Made by a program: the position numbers and the translations under genes
Source of the DNA: Streptomyces calvus
Lineage (GTDB): Bacteria; Actinomycetota; Actinomycetes; Streptomycetales; Streptomycetaceae
Direction: 5' to 3'
Assembly (NCBI RefSeq): GCF_006782915.1
Contig: NZ_VCNP01000032.1
Location: 178,267 to 242,266 of the forward strand
DNA length: 64,000 nt
The notes under the pieces: model-generated
What the model was told of the DNA's origin: nothing
Databases searched by the model: none
Seen by the model: the letters and a program-made list of their open reading frames with translations, nothing else
In this document: piece after piece, positions 1 through 9,367 of the stretch
How positions within the stretch are numbered: position 1 is the first letter of the stretch
Layout of the letters: every line of letters begins with the position of its first letter

Positions 1-1046
1 TGCTCCTGCAGGTCCTTCGTGGAGAAGCGGCGCTTCGCCGCGTTGCGGCTCATCCGCCGACCCGCGCCGTGCGACGCCGAGTTGAACGACGCGGCGTTCC
101 CGAGGCCCTTGACGATGTACGAGCCCGTGCCCATGGACCCGGGGATGATCCCGTACTCGCCGGAGCCCGCGCGGATCGCGCCCTTGCGGGTCACCAGCAG
201 GTCCATGCCGTCGTAGCGCTCCTCGGCCACGTAGTTGTGGTGGGCGCTGATCTCGGGCTCGAAGACCGGCTTCGCCTTCTTGAACTCCTTGCGGACCACG
301 TCCTTCAGGAGCGCCATCATGATCGAGCGGTTGTACTTGGCGTACTCCTGCGCCCAGAACAGGTCGTTGCGGTACGCCGCCATCTGCGGGGTGTCCGCGA
401 CGAAGACGGCGAGGTCGCGGTCGACCAGGCCCTGGTTGTGCGGGAGCTTCTGGGCGACGCCGATGTGGTGCTCGGCGAGTTCCTTGCCGATGTTGCGGGA
501 ACCGGAGTGCAGCATCAGCCAGACGGATCCCTCCGTATCGACGCAAACCTCCACGAAGTGATTTCCGCCGCCCAGCGTTCCCATCTGCTTCGTGGCGCGC
601 TCCTCACGGAACTTCACCGCGTCCGCCACGCCGCCGAACCGCGACCAGAAGTCGTCCCAGCCGCCCGTCGGGAAGGCGTGCAGCCGACCCGGGTCGACGG
701 GGTCGTCGTGCATGCCCCGGCCGACCGGGATCACCTGCTCGATCTTCGACCGCAGCCGGGACAGGTCACCGGGGAGGTCGTTCGCCGTCAGTGACGTCCG
801 CACCGCCGACATGCCGCAGCCGATGTCGACGCCCACCGCCGCCGGGCACACCGCGCCGCGCATCGCGATGACCGAGCCGACCGTCGCGCCCTTGCCGTAG
901 TGCACGTCCGGCATCACCGCCAGGCCCTTGATCCACGGCAGGGTGGCGACGTTCCGCAGCTGCTGGAGCGCGCCCTCCTCCACGGTCGCCGGGTCCGTCC
1001 ACATCCGGATCGGCACCTTCGCGCCCGGCAGCTCCACGTACGACAT
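1..1046 (-). CDS. rtcB: RtcB-type RNA ligase, C-terminus beyond window
   Basis: RtcB is a Mn2+/GTP-dependent ligase that joins RNA 2',3'-cyclic phosphate or 3'-phosphate ends to 5'-OH ends and acts in tRNA or RNA repair. About 348 residues are present, from the ATG (complement of 1044-1046, preceded by GAGGAC) to the window edge. Family motifs are intact: PDVHYGKGATVGSV, AAVGVDIGCGMSAV with the metal-binding Cys, GGGNHFVEV, LHSGSRNIGK, and the NSASHGAGR segment carrying the guanylated His. The remaining C-terminal part lies to the left of the window. No partner gene is visible, and the next gene to the right runs the other way. Confidence 0.95.
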   Translation of the reverse strand, partial: MSYVELPGAKVPIRMWTDPATVEEGALQQLRNVATLPWIKGLAVMPDVHYGKGATVGSVIAMRGAVCPAAVGVDIGCGMSAVRTSLTANDLPGDLSRLRSKIEQVIPVGRGMHDDPVDPGRLHAFPTGGWDDFWSRFGGVADAVKFREERATKQMGTLGGGNHFVEVCVDTEGSVWLMLHSGSRNIGKELAEHHIGVAQKLPHNQGLVDRDLAVFVADTPQMAAYRNDLFWAQEYAKYNRSIMMALLKDVVRKEFKKAKPVFEPEISAHHNYVAEERYDGMDLLVTRKGAIRAGSGEYGIIPGSMGTGSYIVKGLGNAASFNSASHGAGRRMSRNAAKRRFSTKDLQE

Positions 1047-1261
1047 AACGTCCTCATTCCCCCGGAAAGACAGCAGAAGCCCTGAAACGCAAAACCGGCG
1101 CCAAGGTCGACGAAATGGGATGACGGACCGGCGTCCACGGCAGTGCGTGCGATACACATTGTCTGCGGGAGGCGCCCCCCTGCGGCAAGCGATTAACCAG
1201 CGGGGACACTGGAACGACCGGCGGGCACCGGCCCGCACCCACCGTCGAGAGGAGTCCGACC

Positions 1262-2107
1262 GTGCAGCGGAAGGCGTACGTACCCGGCGTCGCCGTGCTC
1301 CTGGCGGCCGTACTGGCCGGCTGCACCGGCAGTCCGGACGACGCCGGCCGGGCGGACGACTCCAACCCGGGCAGCGCCGGTACGGCGACCCAGGCGGCCC
1401 AGCCCGGCAGGTACGCCACGCTGCCCGAGCCCTGCGGCGTGGTCGAGGACCGCACGCTGCGCGAACTCCTGCCCGGCATCGACGAGTTGGCGGACGAGAC
1501 GCGGCGCCAGAAGGCGTACGCGGGCGAGGCGACGCTCACCTACGACACCGACCGCACGGTGGGCTGCCGGTGGAAGGTGGAGTCGTCCGAGGCCACCGAC
1601 CACCTGCTGATCGACCTCGAGCGGATCGTCTCCTACGACAACGCCGTCAGCGACGACGCGCAGGCCGAGCAGCTCTTCGCGGAGAAGCGGACGGCGGCAC
1701 AACTGCCCGAGCCGAAGGTGACGGAGTCCGGCTCTCCGGACACCGACGCCTCCGCGGAGGCGAGTTCGTCGCCGTCCGGCTCGCCGTCGGCGTCCGCGTC
1801 GGGGTCGCCTTCGGGGTCGGCGTCCGCCTCGGACGGGACGGCCTCGCCCTCCGCCGCCCCGTCCGACCTCCAGCCCCGCGTCCTGGACGACCTCGGCGAC
1901 GAGGCGTTCATCGACGACGAGCTGAGCAGCTCCGGTTCGACCGCCAAGCAGCGCACGGTGACTGTGGCGTTCCGCACGTCCAACGTGATCGTGACCATCG
2001 AGTACGCGGAGCAGCCGATGACCGTCGGCGTGGTCCCGGACAGCAAGGAAATGCAGGACAGGGCCCGGAAACTGGCGTCCGAGCTGGCCGATTCGCTGAG
2101 CGACTGA
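1262..2107 (+). CDS. DUF3558 lipoprotein
   Basis: Secreted lipoprotein of 281 residues. The N-terminus MQRKAYVPGVAVLLAAVLAGC is a lipoprotein signal peptide with lipobox LAGC, so the mature protein should be attached to the outer face of the membrane. The body resembles DUF3558, an actinobacterial family of unknown function, with conserved Cys residues in the PCGVV and VGCRW segments. A Ser/Pro/Ala-rich low-complexity stretch interrupts the middle (about residues 160-200) and probably acts as a cell-wall spacer. AGAGGAG lies just before the ATG. A second DUF3558 gene follows in the same direction 118 bp downstream, so they may have arisen by duplication. No function is assigned. Confidence 0.85.
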   Translation: MQRKAYVPGVAVLLAAVLAGCTGSPDDAGRADDSNPGSAGTATQAAQPGRYATLPEPCGVVEDRTLRELLPGIDELADETRRQKAYAGEATLTYDTDRTVGCRWKVESSEATDHLLIDLERIVSYDNAVSDDAQAEQLFAEKRTAAQLPEPKVTESGSPDTDASAEASSSPSGSPSASASGSPSGSASASDGTASPSAAPSDLQPRVLDDLGDEAFIDDELSSSGSTAKQRTVTVAFRTSNVIVTIEYAEQPMTVGVVPDSKEMQDRARKLASELADSLSD

Positions 2108-2225
2108 GCGCCGTTCACGGCCCCTTCACGCCCTGCGCGGAGCACGCGAAGGACGTCCACACGGGTGACGCACCGCGTACCGTGACCCCTCGGACCCCGT
2201 TCCGACCACAGGGAACACGAGCGTC

Positions 2226-3122
2226 ATGAGTGAAGGAACCATGCAGCGACGAGCACAGCGAGACCCGCGAGACCCGCGCGACCGGCGAGCGAAGCGCCTC
2301 ACCCGCGCCCTTGTCTGCGCGTCCGCCGTCCCCGTGATGCTGATCGCCGCCGGCTGCTCCTCGGACTCCGGCTCCGACGAGGGTGCGGACAAGAAGGCCG
2401 ACGCCTCCGCGTCGCAGTCCGCGAGCCCCTCCCCGACCGTGCGGGCGGCGGCGTACAAGAAGCTGCCCGAGGCGTGCGAGGTGCTGTCCGAGAAGACCCT
2501 GGACGACCTGGCGCCGAAGGCGAAGAAGGGCAAGGAGGGCAGCTCCGACGACATCTCCAGCCGTGCCAGCTGCTCCTGGAGCAGCCTGGAGAACAACGGG
2601 GTGGACGGCTCCCAGTTCCGTTGGCTGAACGTGTCGCTGCTGCGCTTCGACTCGGACACGACCCGCGGCCCGGGCGACGAGCTGGCCGGGAAGTACTACG
2701 ACAAGCAGGTCCGGGACGCGCAGGCGGCCGAGGGCGCGAAGGGCACCGAGACGGAGCCGGTGACCGACACCGGTGACGAGGCGACGGCGGTGCGCTACGA
2801 CCTGAAGAAGAAGGAAGGCACCTTCAAGCAGCAGACGGTCGTGGTGCGCGTCGAGAACGTGGTCGTGACCCTCGACTACAACGGTGCCGGTCTCGCCGGT
2901 GACGAGACGCCGGACGCCGACGACCTGATGAAGGACCTGCGGAAGGCCGCGAAGGAGGCGGTGGCCTCGGTGGCGAAGGCCAACGGCTCGGCCACGGCGA
3001 GCGGTTCGCCGTCCGCGTCCGCGTCGAAGTCCGCCTCGGCCTCCGCGTCGAAGTCCGCCTCGGCTTCCGCCTCGAAGTCCGCCTCGGAATCGGCCTCCGA
3101 GTCGGCCGCCGAGAAGAGCTGA
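2226..3122 (+). CDS. DUF3558 lipoprotein with Ser/Ala-rich tail
   Basis: Lipoprotein of 298 residues, paralogous to its upstream neighbour. An Arg-rich n-region leads into a hydrophobic stretch and lipobox IAAGC, followed by an acidic linker, the DUF3558-like domain (LPEACEVLSEKTLDDLAP, SCSWSS), and a C-terminal tail of about 40 residues made of ASKSASAS repeats. The tail could span peptidoglycan. The start is uncertain: ATG 2226 has GGGAA at suitable spacing, while ATG 2241 is preceded closely by GAAGGA and would remove five residues; both keep the signal peptide. Function is unknown. Confidence 0.82.
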   Translation: MSEGTMQRRAQRDPRDPRDRRAKRLTRALVCASAVPVMLIAAGCSSDSGSDEGADKKADASASQSASPSPTVRAAAYKKLPEACEVLSEKTLDDLAPKAKKGKEGSSDDISSRASCSWSSLENNGVDGSQFRWLNVSLLRFDSDTTRGPGDELAGKYYDKQVRDAQAAEGAKGTETEPVTDTGDEATAVRYDLKKKEGTFKQQTVVVRVENVVVTLDYNGAGLAGDETPDADDLMKDLRKAAKEAVASVAKANGSATASGSPSASASKSASASASKSASASASKSASESASESAAEKS

Positions 3123-3252
3123 TCCGGGGCATCACGCCGCAGAACCACTGATCCGGGGGCATCGCTCCGCAGAACCAGAACCGGCCACCCGTTCTCCGCA
3201 CACATGTGCCACCCTGTGGTGCGCAACAACACGCACTGGGAGGGGAGTACGG

Positions 3253-4539
3253 GTGGCCGGGCCACTGCAGCTGACACGGATGCACCGGGTTCTCATCGGC
3301 GTGGTCGTCACCGGTGCCGTCATCATCGCCGGGATCGGCTTCGCGGGTTCCTACGCGGCCGTCCGTGAACTCGCCCTGAAGAAGGGCTTCGGGGACTTCA
3401 GTTACGTCTTCCCGATCGGCATCGACGCCGGCATCTGCGTCCTGCTCGCCCTCGATCTCCTGCTGACCTGGATCCGTATCCCGTTCCCGCTGCTGCGGCA
3501 GACGGCGTGGCTGCTGACGGCGGCGACGATCGCGTTCAACGGCGCGGCGGCGTGGCCCGACCCGCTGGGCGTGGGCATGCACGGCGTGATCCCGGTGCTG
3601 TTCGTGGTGTCGGTGGAGGCGGCCCGGCACGCGATCGGCCGGATCGCCGACATCACCGCCGACAAGCACATGGAAGGGGTCCGCCTCACCCGCTGGATGC
3701 TGTCGCCGGTGCCCACCTTCCTGCTGTGGCGCCGGATGAAGCTGTGGGAGCTGCGCTCCTACGAGCAGGTGATCAAGCTGGAGCAGGAGCGCCTGGTCTA
3801 CCAGGCCCGGCTGCGCTCCCGCTTCGGCCGCGCCTGGCGCCGCAAGGCACCGGTGGAGGCGCTGATGCCGCTGCGCCTGGCCAAGTACGGCGTTCCGCTC
3901 GCCGAGACGGCTCCGGCGGGGCTGGCCGCGGCGGGCATAGAGCCGGCGCTGATCCCGCCGCCTCCGGAGGTGGCCGCGGGCGACCGGGCCTCGCATGCGG
4001 GGCGGGTGGGTGCGGCGGCGCCTGCCGGCGAGCAGCGTCTGGAGCTGGAGGGCAACCAGGGTGCCGGGTTCGTGCAGGAGCCCTCGCCGGAGCAGAATCC
4101 CTGGCTGCACGCCCGTGATCCGCACACGGTGGAGTACCACGGCGGCTACGACCCGACGTACGACCCGGACGAGGAGTACGCCCGCTGGTACGCGGAGCAG
4201 CAGCAGGCCGAGCAGTACCAGGACCAGTACCAGGAGGAACCTCCGGTGCAGGAGCCCGCTCCGGAGGAGACGGGCAGTTTCCCCATTCCGGTGGTCCCGG
4301 GCGGCCGCACCCGTGAGCTGGGTGAGGGCGGTGGCACGGCGGCCTCCGATCCGGACGAGGAATCGTTCTACCAGGTGTTCCGTCAGTCGATAGACGGCAG
4401 CTATCCCACGCCGCGGGTCCTCGGCGACAACATCCAGGCGACCTACGGCACGACGTTGAGCTCGGGTGCCCTGAAGGACCTGGTGGAACGTTTCCAGAAG
4501 CGCCACACGGCGGAGCTGGAGGAGGACCACATCGCCTAG
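3253..4539 (+). CDS. DUF2637 membrane protein (SpdB-like)
   Basis: Protein of 428 residues starting at GTG 3253, preceded by GGGAGGGGAG. The N-terminal 120 residues hold about four membrane helices (VLIGVVVTGAVIIAGIG, VFPIGIDAGICVLLALDLLL, TAWLLTAATIAFNGAAAWP, GVIPVLFVVSVEAARHAI), typical of DUF2637. This family includes SpdB-like proteins linked to plasmid spread, but chromosomal copies are common in Streptomyces. A basic cytoplasmic region follows (RRMKLWELRSYEQVIKLEQERLVYQARLRSRFGR), then a Pro/Glu/Gln-rich linker and a C-terminal SYPTPRVLGDNIQATYG segment that resembles a small winged-helix DNA-binding motif. No plasmid transfer genes are near. Exact role unknown. Confidence 0.8.
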   Translation: MAGPLQLTRMHRVLIGVVVTGAVIIAGIGFAGSYAAVRELALKKGFGDFSYVFPIGIDAGICVLLALDLLLTWIRIPFPLLRQTAWLLTAATIAFNGAAAWPDPLGVGMHGVIPVLFVVSVEAARHAIGRIADITADKHMEGVRLTRWMLSPVPTFLLWRRMKLWELRSYEQVIKLEQERLVYQARLRSRFGRAWRRKAPVEALMPLRLAKYGVPLAETAPAGLAAAGIEPALIPPPPEVAAGDRASHAGRVGAAAPAGEQRLELEGNQGAGFVQEPSPEQNPWLHARDPHTVEYHGGYDPTYDPDEEYARWYAEQQQAEQYQDQYQEEPPVQEPAPEETGSFPIPVVPGGRTRELGEGGGTAASDPDEESFYQVFRQSIDGSYPTPRVLGDNIQATYGTTLSSGALKDLVERFQKRHTAELEEDHIA

Positions 4540-4566
4540 TCGACGCGCGGGCACGGCTCGTTCGTC

Positions 4567-4614
4567 ACGCAAGGAGGGGCGCCCGGTGCGGTCACCGGGC
4601 GCCCCTCCTTGCGT
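4567..4614. terminator. Bidirectional hairpin between DUF2637 gene and lysS
   Basis: A perfect 22-bp inverted repeat (4567-4588 with 4593-4614) closes on a 4-base loop. It lies 28 bp after the DUF2637 stop and 10 bp beyond the lysS stop, so it can end transcription from both convergent genes. There is no T tract, as is usual in Streptomyces. Confidence 0.88.
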
Positions 4615-4623
4615 GGTGTGCGC

Positions 4624-6366
4624 CTACGCGCCGAGCAGGGACCGCACCCGGTCCTGGCCCACCGCGAGGAGCAGTGTGGGCAGGCGCGGGCCGGTGTCGC
4701 GGCCGACCAGCAGGTGGTACAGCAGCGCGAAGAAGGACCGCTGGGCGGTCTTGATCTCCGGCGGCAGTTCCTTGGCGGTGGCGTCGGCGGAGTAGCCGGC
4801 CTGGACCTTGGGCACGCCGTAGACGAGGTGGGTGAGCCCGTCGAGGGACCAGTTGTCGGCGAGGCCGTCGAGCAGCAGCCGCAGGGACTGCTGCGCCTGC
4901 TCGTCGAGCGACTTCAGCAGCTCGGCGTCGGGCTCGGCGCGGACGATGGTGCGCTGGTCGGCGGGGACGTGGGTGTTGATCCACGCCTCGGCCTTGTCGT
5001 AGCGCGGGCGGGCCTCGTCGAGCCCGGCGAGCGGGTTGGCCGGGTCGAGGTCGCTGAGGATGCGCAGCGCCTGGTCCTCGTGGCCGGCGGTGATGTCGGC
5101 CACGGAGGCGAGCGTGCGGTACGGCAGCGGCCTGGGCGTCTTCGGCAGGTCCCCGCTCGCGGTGCGCACCGCGCGGGAGTGCGCGGCGGCGTCGGCGGGC
5201 AGTGCGGAGCCGTCGGCGACCTTGGCGTCGAGGCGGTCCCACTCGTCGTAGAGGCGCTGGATCTCCTGGTCGAAGGCGATCTTGAAGGACTGGTTGGGGC
5301 GGCGGCGGGCGTAGAGCCAGCGCAGCAGCTGAGGTTCCATGATCTTCAGCGCGTCGGCGGGCGTGGGCACGCCGCCCTTGGACGAGGACATCTTGGCCAT
5401 GCCGCTGATGCCGACGAAGGCGTACATGGGGCCGATGGGCTGCTTGCCGCCGAAGATGCCGACGATCTGCCCGCCGACCTGGAACGACGATCCCGGCGAC
5501 GAGTGGTCGACGCCGCTCGGCTCGAAGATCACGCCCTCGTAGGCCCACCGCATGGGCCAGTCGACCTTCCAGACCAGCTTGCCGCGGTTGAACTCGTTCA
5601 GCCGGACGGTCTCGGGGAAGCCGCACGCCGAGCAGGCGTAGGTCAGTTCGGTGGAGCCGTCGTCGTAGGAGGTGACGGTGGTGAAGTCCTTCTCGCAGTT
5701 GCCGCAGTACGGCTTGTACGGGAAGTATCCGGCGGCGCCGGAGCTGCCGTCGTCCTCGGCGGCGGCGCCTGAGCCCTCGGCTGCCTCCAGCTCGGCCTCG
5801 TCGACCGGCTTCTGCTGCTGCTTCTTCGCCGGTGCCTTCTTGGTGCGGTACTGGGCGAGGACGGCGTCGATGTCGCCGCGGTGCTTCATGGCGTGCAGGA
5901 TCTGCTCGCGGTAGACACCGGAGGTGTACTGCTCGGTCTGGCTGATCCCGTCGAACTCCACGCCGAGCTCGGCCAGCGACTCGATCATCGCGGCCTTGAA
6001 GTGCTCGGCCCAGTTCGGGTGCGGCGAGCCGGCGGGGGCCGGGACGGAGGTGAGGGGCTTGCCGATGTGCTCGGACCACGTCTCGTCGACGCCGGCGACA
6101 CCGGCCGGGACCTTGCGGTACCGGTCGTAGTCGTCCCAGGAGATCAGGTGCCGGACCTGGTGGCCGCGGCGGCGGATCTCGTCGGCGACGAGGTGCGGGG
6201 TCATGACCTCGCGGAGGTTGCCCAGGTGGATCGGGCCGGACGGTGACAGTCCGGACGCGACGACGACCGGTTTGCCCGGGGCCCGACGCTCCGACTCCTC
6301 GATGACCTCATCCGCGAAACGGGAGACCCAGTCGGTGGTCTCGGTGCTCTGAGCCACGATCGGCAC
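4624..6366 (-). CDS. lysS: Lysyl-tRNA synthetase, class I
   Basis: Charges tRNA-Lys with lysine using ATP. This is the class I (archaeal-type) enzyme, which Streptomyces carry, and not the common bacterial class II form. The 580-residue product shows the HIGH variant HLGN (residues 47-50) and the KMSKS variant KMSSSK (325-330). A zinc-ribbon-like pair, CGNC (221-224) and CSAC (245-248), sits in the connective region, preceded by a Lys/Glu/Ala-rich low-complexity stretch (about 175-213). The start is GTG with AGAAGGAC just upstream; the same frame stays open far upstream opposite argS, but that part is a shadow. The gene is divergent from argS. Confidence 0.96.
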   Translation of the reverse strand: MPIVAQSTETTDWVSRFADEVIEESERRAPGKPVVVASGLSPSGPIHLGNLREVMTPHLVADEIRRRGHQVRHLISWDDYDRYRKVPAGVAGVDETWSEHIGKPLTSVPAPAGSPHPNWAEHFKAAMIESLAELGVEFDGISQTEQYTSGVYREQILHAMKHRGDIDAVLAQYRTKKAPAKKQQQKPVDEAELEAAEGSGAAAEDDGSSGAAGYFPYKPYCGNCEKDFTTVTSYDDGSTELTYACSACGFPETVRLNEFNRGKLVWKVDWPMRWAYEGVIFEPSGVDHSSPGSSFQVGGQIVGIFGGKQPIGPMYAFVGISGMAKMSSSKGGVPTPADALKIMEPQLLRWLYARRRPNQSFKIAFDQEIQRLYDEWDRLDAKVADGSALPADAAAHSRAVRTASGDLPKTPRPLPYRTLASVADITAGHEDQALRILSDLDPANPLAGLDEARPRYDKAEAWINTHVPADQRTIVRAEPDAELLKSLDEQAQQSLRLLLDGLADNWSLDGLTHLVYGVPKVQAGYSADATAKELPPEIKTAQRSFFALLYHLLVGRDTGPRLPTLLLAVGQDRVRSLLGA

Positions 6367-6516
6367 GTCCTTCTTTCTGCTCGAACAGCCGGTACGGTCG
6401 CACGGCTGACCGCTCCATTCTCCCAGTCCGGCCCGCATCCGCGAAAACCGCTTTTCACCGCGTGGGATACTCGGCTTCGGTAGTAGTCCACGAACCCGAG
6501 CAGAACGGCAGCCTCC
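6367..6516. promoter_or_regulatory. Divergent lysS/argS promoter region
   Basis: The 150 bp between the start codons must hold both promoters. I see no T-box, no attenuator hairpin and no clear consensus -35/-10 pair. Confidence 0.5.
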
Positions 6517-8283
6517 ATGGCCTCGGTCACGTCCCTCACCGACTCCGTCCAGCAGCATCTCGCGTCCGCCCTCTCGGCCACCCGGCCCGAGGCCGCCGGC
6601 GCGGACCCGCTGCTGCGACGAAGCGACCGGGCGGACTTCCAGGCCAACGGCATCCTCGCGCTGGCGAAGAAGGCGAAGGCGAACCCGCGGGAGCTGGCCG
6701 GCGAGGTCGTCGCGCGGATCACCACCGGCGATCTGATCAAGGACGTCGAGGTGTCCGGGCCGGGCTTCCTCAACATCACGATCGCGGACGCGGCGATCAC
6801 CGGGAACCTCGCCGCGCGGTACGCGGACGACACGGGCCGCCTCGGTGTGCCGCAGGCCGCGAACCCCGGCACCACGGTGATCGACTACGCGCAGCCGAAC
6901 GTGGCGAAGGAGATGCACGTCGGTCATCTGCGGTCCGCGGTGATCGGTGACTCGGTGGTGCAGCTGCTGGAGTTCACCGGCGAGAACGTGGTGCGCCGGC
7001 ACCACATCGGCGACTGGGGCACCCAGTTCGGCATGCTCATCCAGTACCTGGACGAGCACCCGCACGAGCTGGACCACAAGGCCGGCGAGGTGACCGGTGA
7101 GGAGGCGATGTCGAACCTCGACCGCCTCTACAAGGCCGCGCGCAAGCTGTTCGACTCCGACGAGGAGTTCAAGACGCGCGCCCGGCGCCGGGTGGTCGAC
7201 CTCCAGGCCGGGGACCCGGCGACGCTCGCCATGTGGCAGAAGTTCGTCGACGAGTCGAAGATCTACTTCTTCTCCGTGTTCGAGAAGCTGGACATGGAGA
7301 TCCGCGACGCGGACATCGTCGGCGAGTCCGGCTACAACGACATGCTCGCGGAGACCTGCCGGCTGCTGGAGGAGTCGGGCGTCGCGGTGCGCTCGGAGGG
7401 CGCGCTGTGCGTGTTCTTCGAGGACGTCAAGGGCCCGGACGGCAAGCCGGTCCCGCTGATCGTGCAGAAGTCGGACGGCGGTTACGGCTACGCGGCGACC
7501 GACCTCTCCGCGATCCGGGACCGCGTCTTCAACCTCAAGGCGAACACGCTGCTGTACGTGGTGGACGCCCGGCAGGCGCTGCACTTCAAGATGGTCTTCG
7601 AGACCGCGCGCCGGGCGGGCTGGCTCAACGACGACGTGCACGCGGTGCAGTTGGCGTTCGGCACGGTCCTCGGCAAGGACGGCAAGCCGTTCAAGACGCG
7701 TGCGGGCGAGACCGTCCGGCTGGTGGACCTGCTGGACGAGGCGATCGACCGTGCGTCGGCCGTGGTCCGGGAGAAGGCGCAGGACCTGTCCGAGGAGGAG
7801 ATCGCCGAGCGGGGCGCCCAGGTGGGCATCGGCGCGGTGAAGTACGCGGACCTGTCGACGTCGGCGAACCGGGACTACAAGTTCGACCTGGACCAGATGG
7901 TCTCGCTGAACGGCGACACGTCCGTCTACCTCCAGTACGCCTACGCCCGTATCCGCTCGATCCTGCGCAAGGCGCCCGAGGGTGTGCGTCCGGTCGCGCA
8001 CCCGGAGCTGGAACTGGCCGAGGCGGAGCGGGCGTTGGGCCTGCACCTGGACGGTTTCGCGGAGACGGTCGCGGAGGCGGCCCGCGAGTTCGCCCCGCAC
8101 AAGCTGGCGGCGTACCTGTACCAGCTGGCTTCGCTGTACACGTCGTTCTACGACAAGTGCCCGGTGCTGAAGGCCGATTCGCCGGTGCAGGTGGAGAACC
8201 GCCTGTTCCTGTGCGACGTCACGGCCGCCACGCTGCACCGGGGCATGGCGCTGCTGGGCATCCGGACGCCCGAGCGGCTCTGA
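6517..8283 (+). CDS. argS: Arginyl-tRNA synthetase
   Basis: Class I synthetase charging tRNA-Arg, 588 residues, full length for the family. It begins with the Add1 tRNA D-loop-recognition domain (about residues 1-100, ending [11 protein letters not shown]), followed by [17 protein letters not shown], where HVGH (134-137) is the HIGH signature. The ArgRS-specific segments [14 protein letters not shown] and [16 protein letters not shown] are present. The C-terminal DALR anticodon-binding domain ends with [12 protein letters not shown] and [10 protein letters not shown]. As is usual for ArgRS, a canonical KMSKS is degenerate. It is divergent from lysS, an arrangement conserved in Streptomyces. 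Confidence 0.97.
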   Translation: MASVTSLTDSVQQHLASALSATRPEAAGADPLLRRSDRADFQANGILALAKKAKANPRELAGEVVARITTGDLIKDVEVSGPGFLNITIADAAITGNLAARYADDTGRLGVPQAANPGTTVIDYAQPNVAKEMHVGHLRSAVIGDSVVQLLEFTGENVVRRHHIGDWGTQFGMLIQYLDEHPHELDHKAGEVTGEEAMSNLDRLYKAARKLFDSDEEFKTRARRRVVDLQAGDPATLAMWQKFVDESKIYFFSVFEKLDMEIRDADIVGESGYNDMLAETCRLLEESGVAVRSEGALCVFFEDVKGPDGKPVPLIVQKSDGGYGYAATDLSAIRDRVFNLKANTLLYVVDARQALHFKMVFETARRAGWLNDDVHAVQLAFGTVLGKDGKPFKTRAGETVRLVDLLDEAIDRASAVVREKAQDLSEEEIAERGAQVGIGAVKYADLSTSANRDYKFDLDQMVSLNGDTSVYLQYAYARIRSILRKAPEGVRPVAHPELELAEAERALGLHLDGFAETVAEAAREFAPHKLAAYLYQLASLYTSFYDKCPVLKADSPVQVENRLFLCDVTAATLHRGMALLGIRTPERL

Positions 8284-8351
8284 GCCGCGCGGCAGCGGCA
8301 GGCACGTGCGGGGGCGGGCCGTCCTCTCCCCCGACGGGAGGACGGGCCGCG

Positions 8352-8419
8352 CCCGTGTGTGCGGCGGACCCGTGTGTGCGGCGGACCCGTGTGTGCGGCG
8401 GACCCGTGTGTGCGGCCGG
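8352..8419. repeat. Four tandem 17-bp repeats
   Basis: The unit CCCGTGTGTGCGGCGGA occurs at 8352, 8369 and 8386, with a diverged fourth copy at 8403-8419. It lies in the convergent gap between argS and the N-acetyltransferase gene and has no dyad, so it does not look like a terminator. Confidence 0.9.
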
Positions 8420-8427
8420 CCGGATCG

Positions 8428-9279
8428 TCAGCCCAGGAGCAGCACGCCGTCCGGTACGTCGATCTCGAACCGCTCCTCGACCAGGCGCCGTGCGTCCCGC
8501 TCGTCGGTCAGCTCCCGTGTGGTGACCGTTCCGTCGGTGTGGGTCTCGGTGAGGCGGTGGCCGTCGAGGAGGAGGTGCCGGTCCGGTGTGAGGTTCTGCA
8601 GGTAGGGGCGGCGCCTGAACGGGGAGCGGGGGTGGGCGCCGACGTACCAGTTGGCGACCTCGAAGTCCGACTGCGCGTAGGGCTCCAGGGTGAAGGCGTA
8701 CTGCGCCTCCCAGCCGTCCGCTCCGTCCGCCCCGTCCGGGCCGTGCGCCTCCAGCACCCACGTCTCCAGCGGCCCGGCGTCGGGCGCGTGCACCAGCCGG
8801 TGCCGGCGGCCTTCGGCGTGGAACTCCGCGCCGGTGACCAGCGGCACCGGTTCCAGCAGGGCGCGGATCGTGCCGTAGCCCACGTCCGCGAGGTGGGGCC
8901 GCGGGTCGCCGGGGACCTCGACGAGCAGCGTCATGTGCGTGCGCGGGCGGCTCTCGAAGCGGTCGGCGCCGACGACGACCCGCGCGGCCAGCCGCGTCAC
9001 CCGGAAGCCCAGCGTTTCGAGGACGCCCGCGAACAGCGTGTTGTGCTCGTAGCAGTAGCCGCCGCGGCGGCTGTGGACCAGCTTCGCGGTGATGTCGTCC
9101 GGCGCGAGGGAGGGGACCACGCCCCGCACGGGGTCCAGGTTCTCGAACGGGATGGTGCGGGCGTGGGCCGTGTGCAGGCCCCGCAGCGTCGCCGGGTCGG
9201 CCCGGCGCTCGCCGTCCCATCCGATCCGTTTCAGATAGGCGTCGGGGTCGAAGGTCGTCGTCCGTTCCGTCTCGGGCAT
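8428..9279 (-). CDS. nat: Arylamine N-acetyltransferase
   Basis: Cytosolic enzyme that moves an acetyl (or other acyl) group from CoA to arylamines or hydrazines through a Cys thioester. The 283-residue protein has the full catalytic triad: Cys76 in RRGGYCYEHN, His115 in RTHMTLLV and Asp132 in LADVGYG. Length fits the bacterial family. In actinomycetes NAT homologues also release aromatic polyketides as amides, but no biosynthetic genes adjoin it, so a detoxification or general role is more likely. Single gene, convergent with argS. Confidence 0.93.
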   Translation of the reverse strand: MPETERTTTFDPDAYLKRIGWDGERRADPATLRGLHTAHARTIPFENLDPVRGVVPSLAPDDITAKLVHSRRGGYCYEHNTLFAGVLETLGFRVTRLAARVVVGADRFESRPRTHMTLLVEVPGDPRPHLADVGYGTIRALLEPVPLVTGAEFHAEGRRHRLVHAPDAGPLETWVLEAHGPDGADGADGWEAQYAFTLEPYAQSDFEVANWYVGAHPRSPFRRRPYLQNLTPDRHLLLDGHRLTETHTDGTVTTRELTDERDARRLVEERFEIDVPDGVLLLG

Positions 9280-9367
9280 GCCTTCACCGTACGAACACTG
9301 CCCTGCGCCCCGCCCGCCCCCGCAGCCGGAACCGGCGTCGTTCCTTGGTCCTAGGTCCTCCGCGACG

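Noticed and set aside
3253..4539. Plasmid transfer function (SpdB) for the DUF2637 gene
   Set aside because: No tra, kor or rep genes nearby; DUF2637 proteins are common on Streptomyces chromosomes.
6367..8238. N-terminal extension of lysS covering argS on the other strand (a single 1204-codon frame)
   Set aside because: The part beyond 6366 is opposite argS, with low-complexity Arg/Leu/His composition and no family match; GTG 6364-6366 has a good ribosome site.
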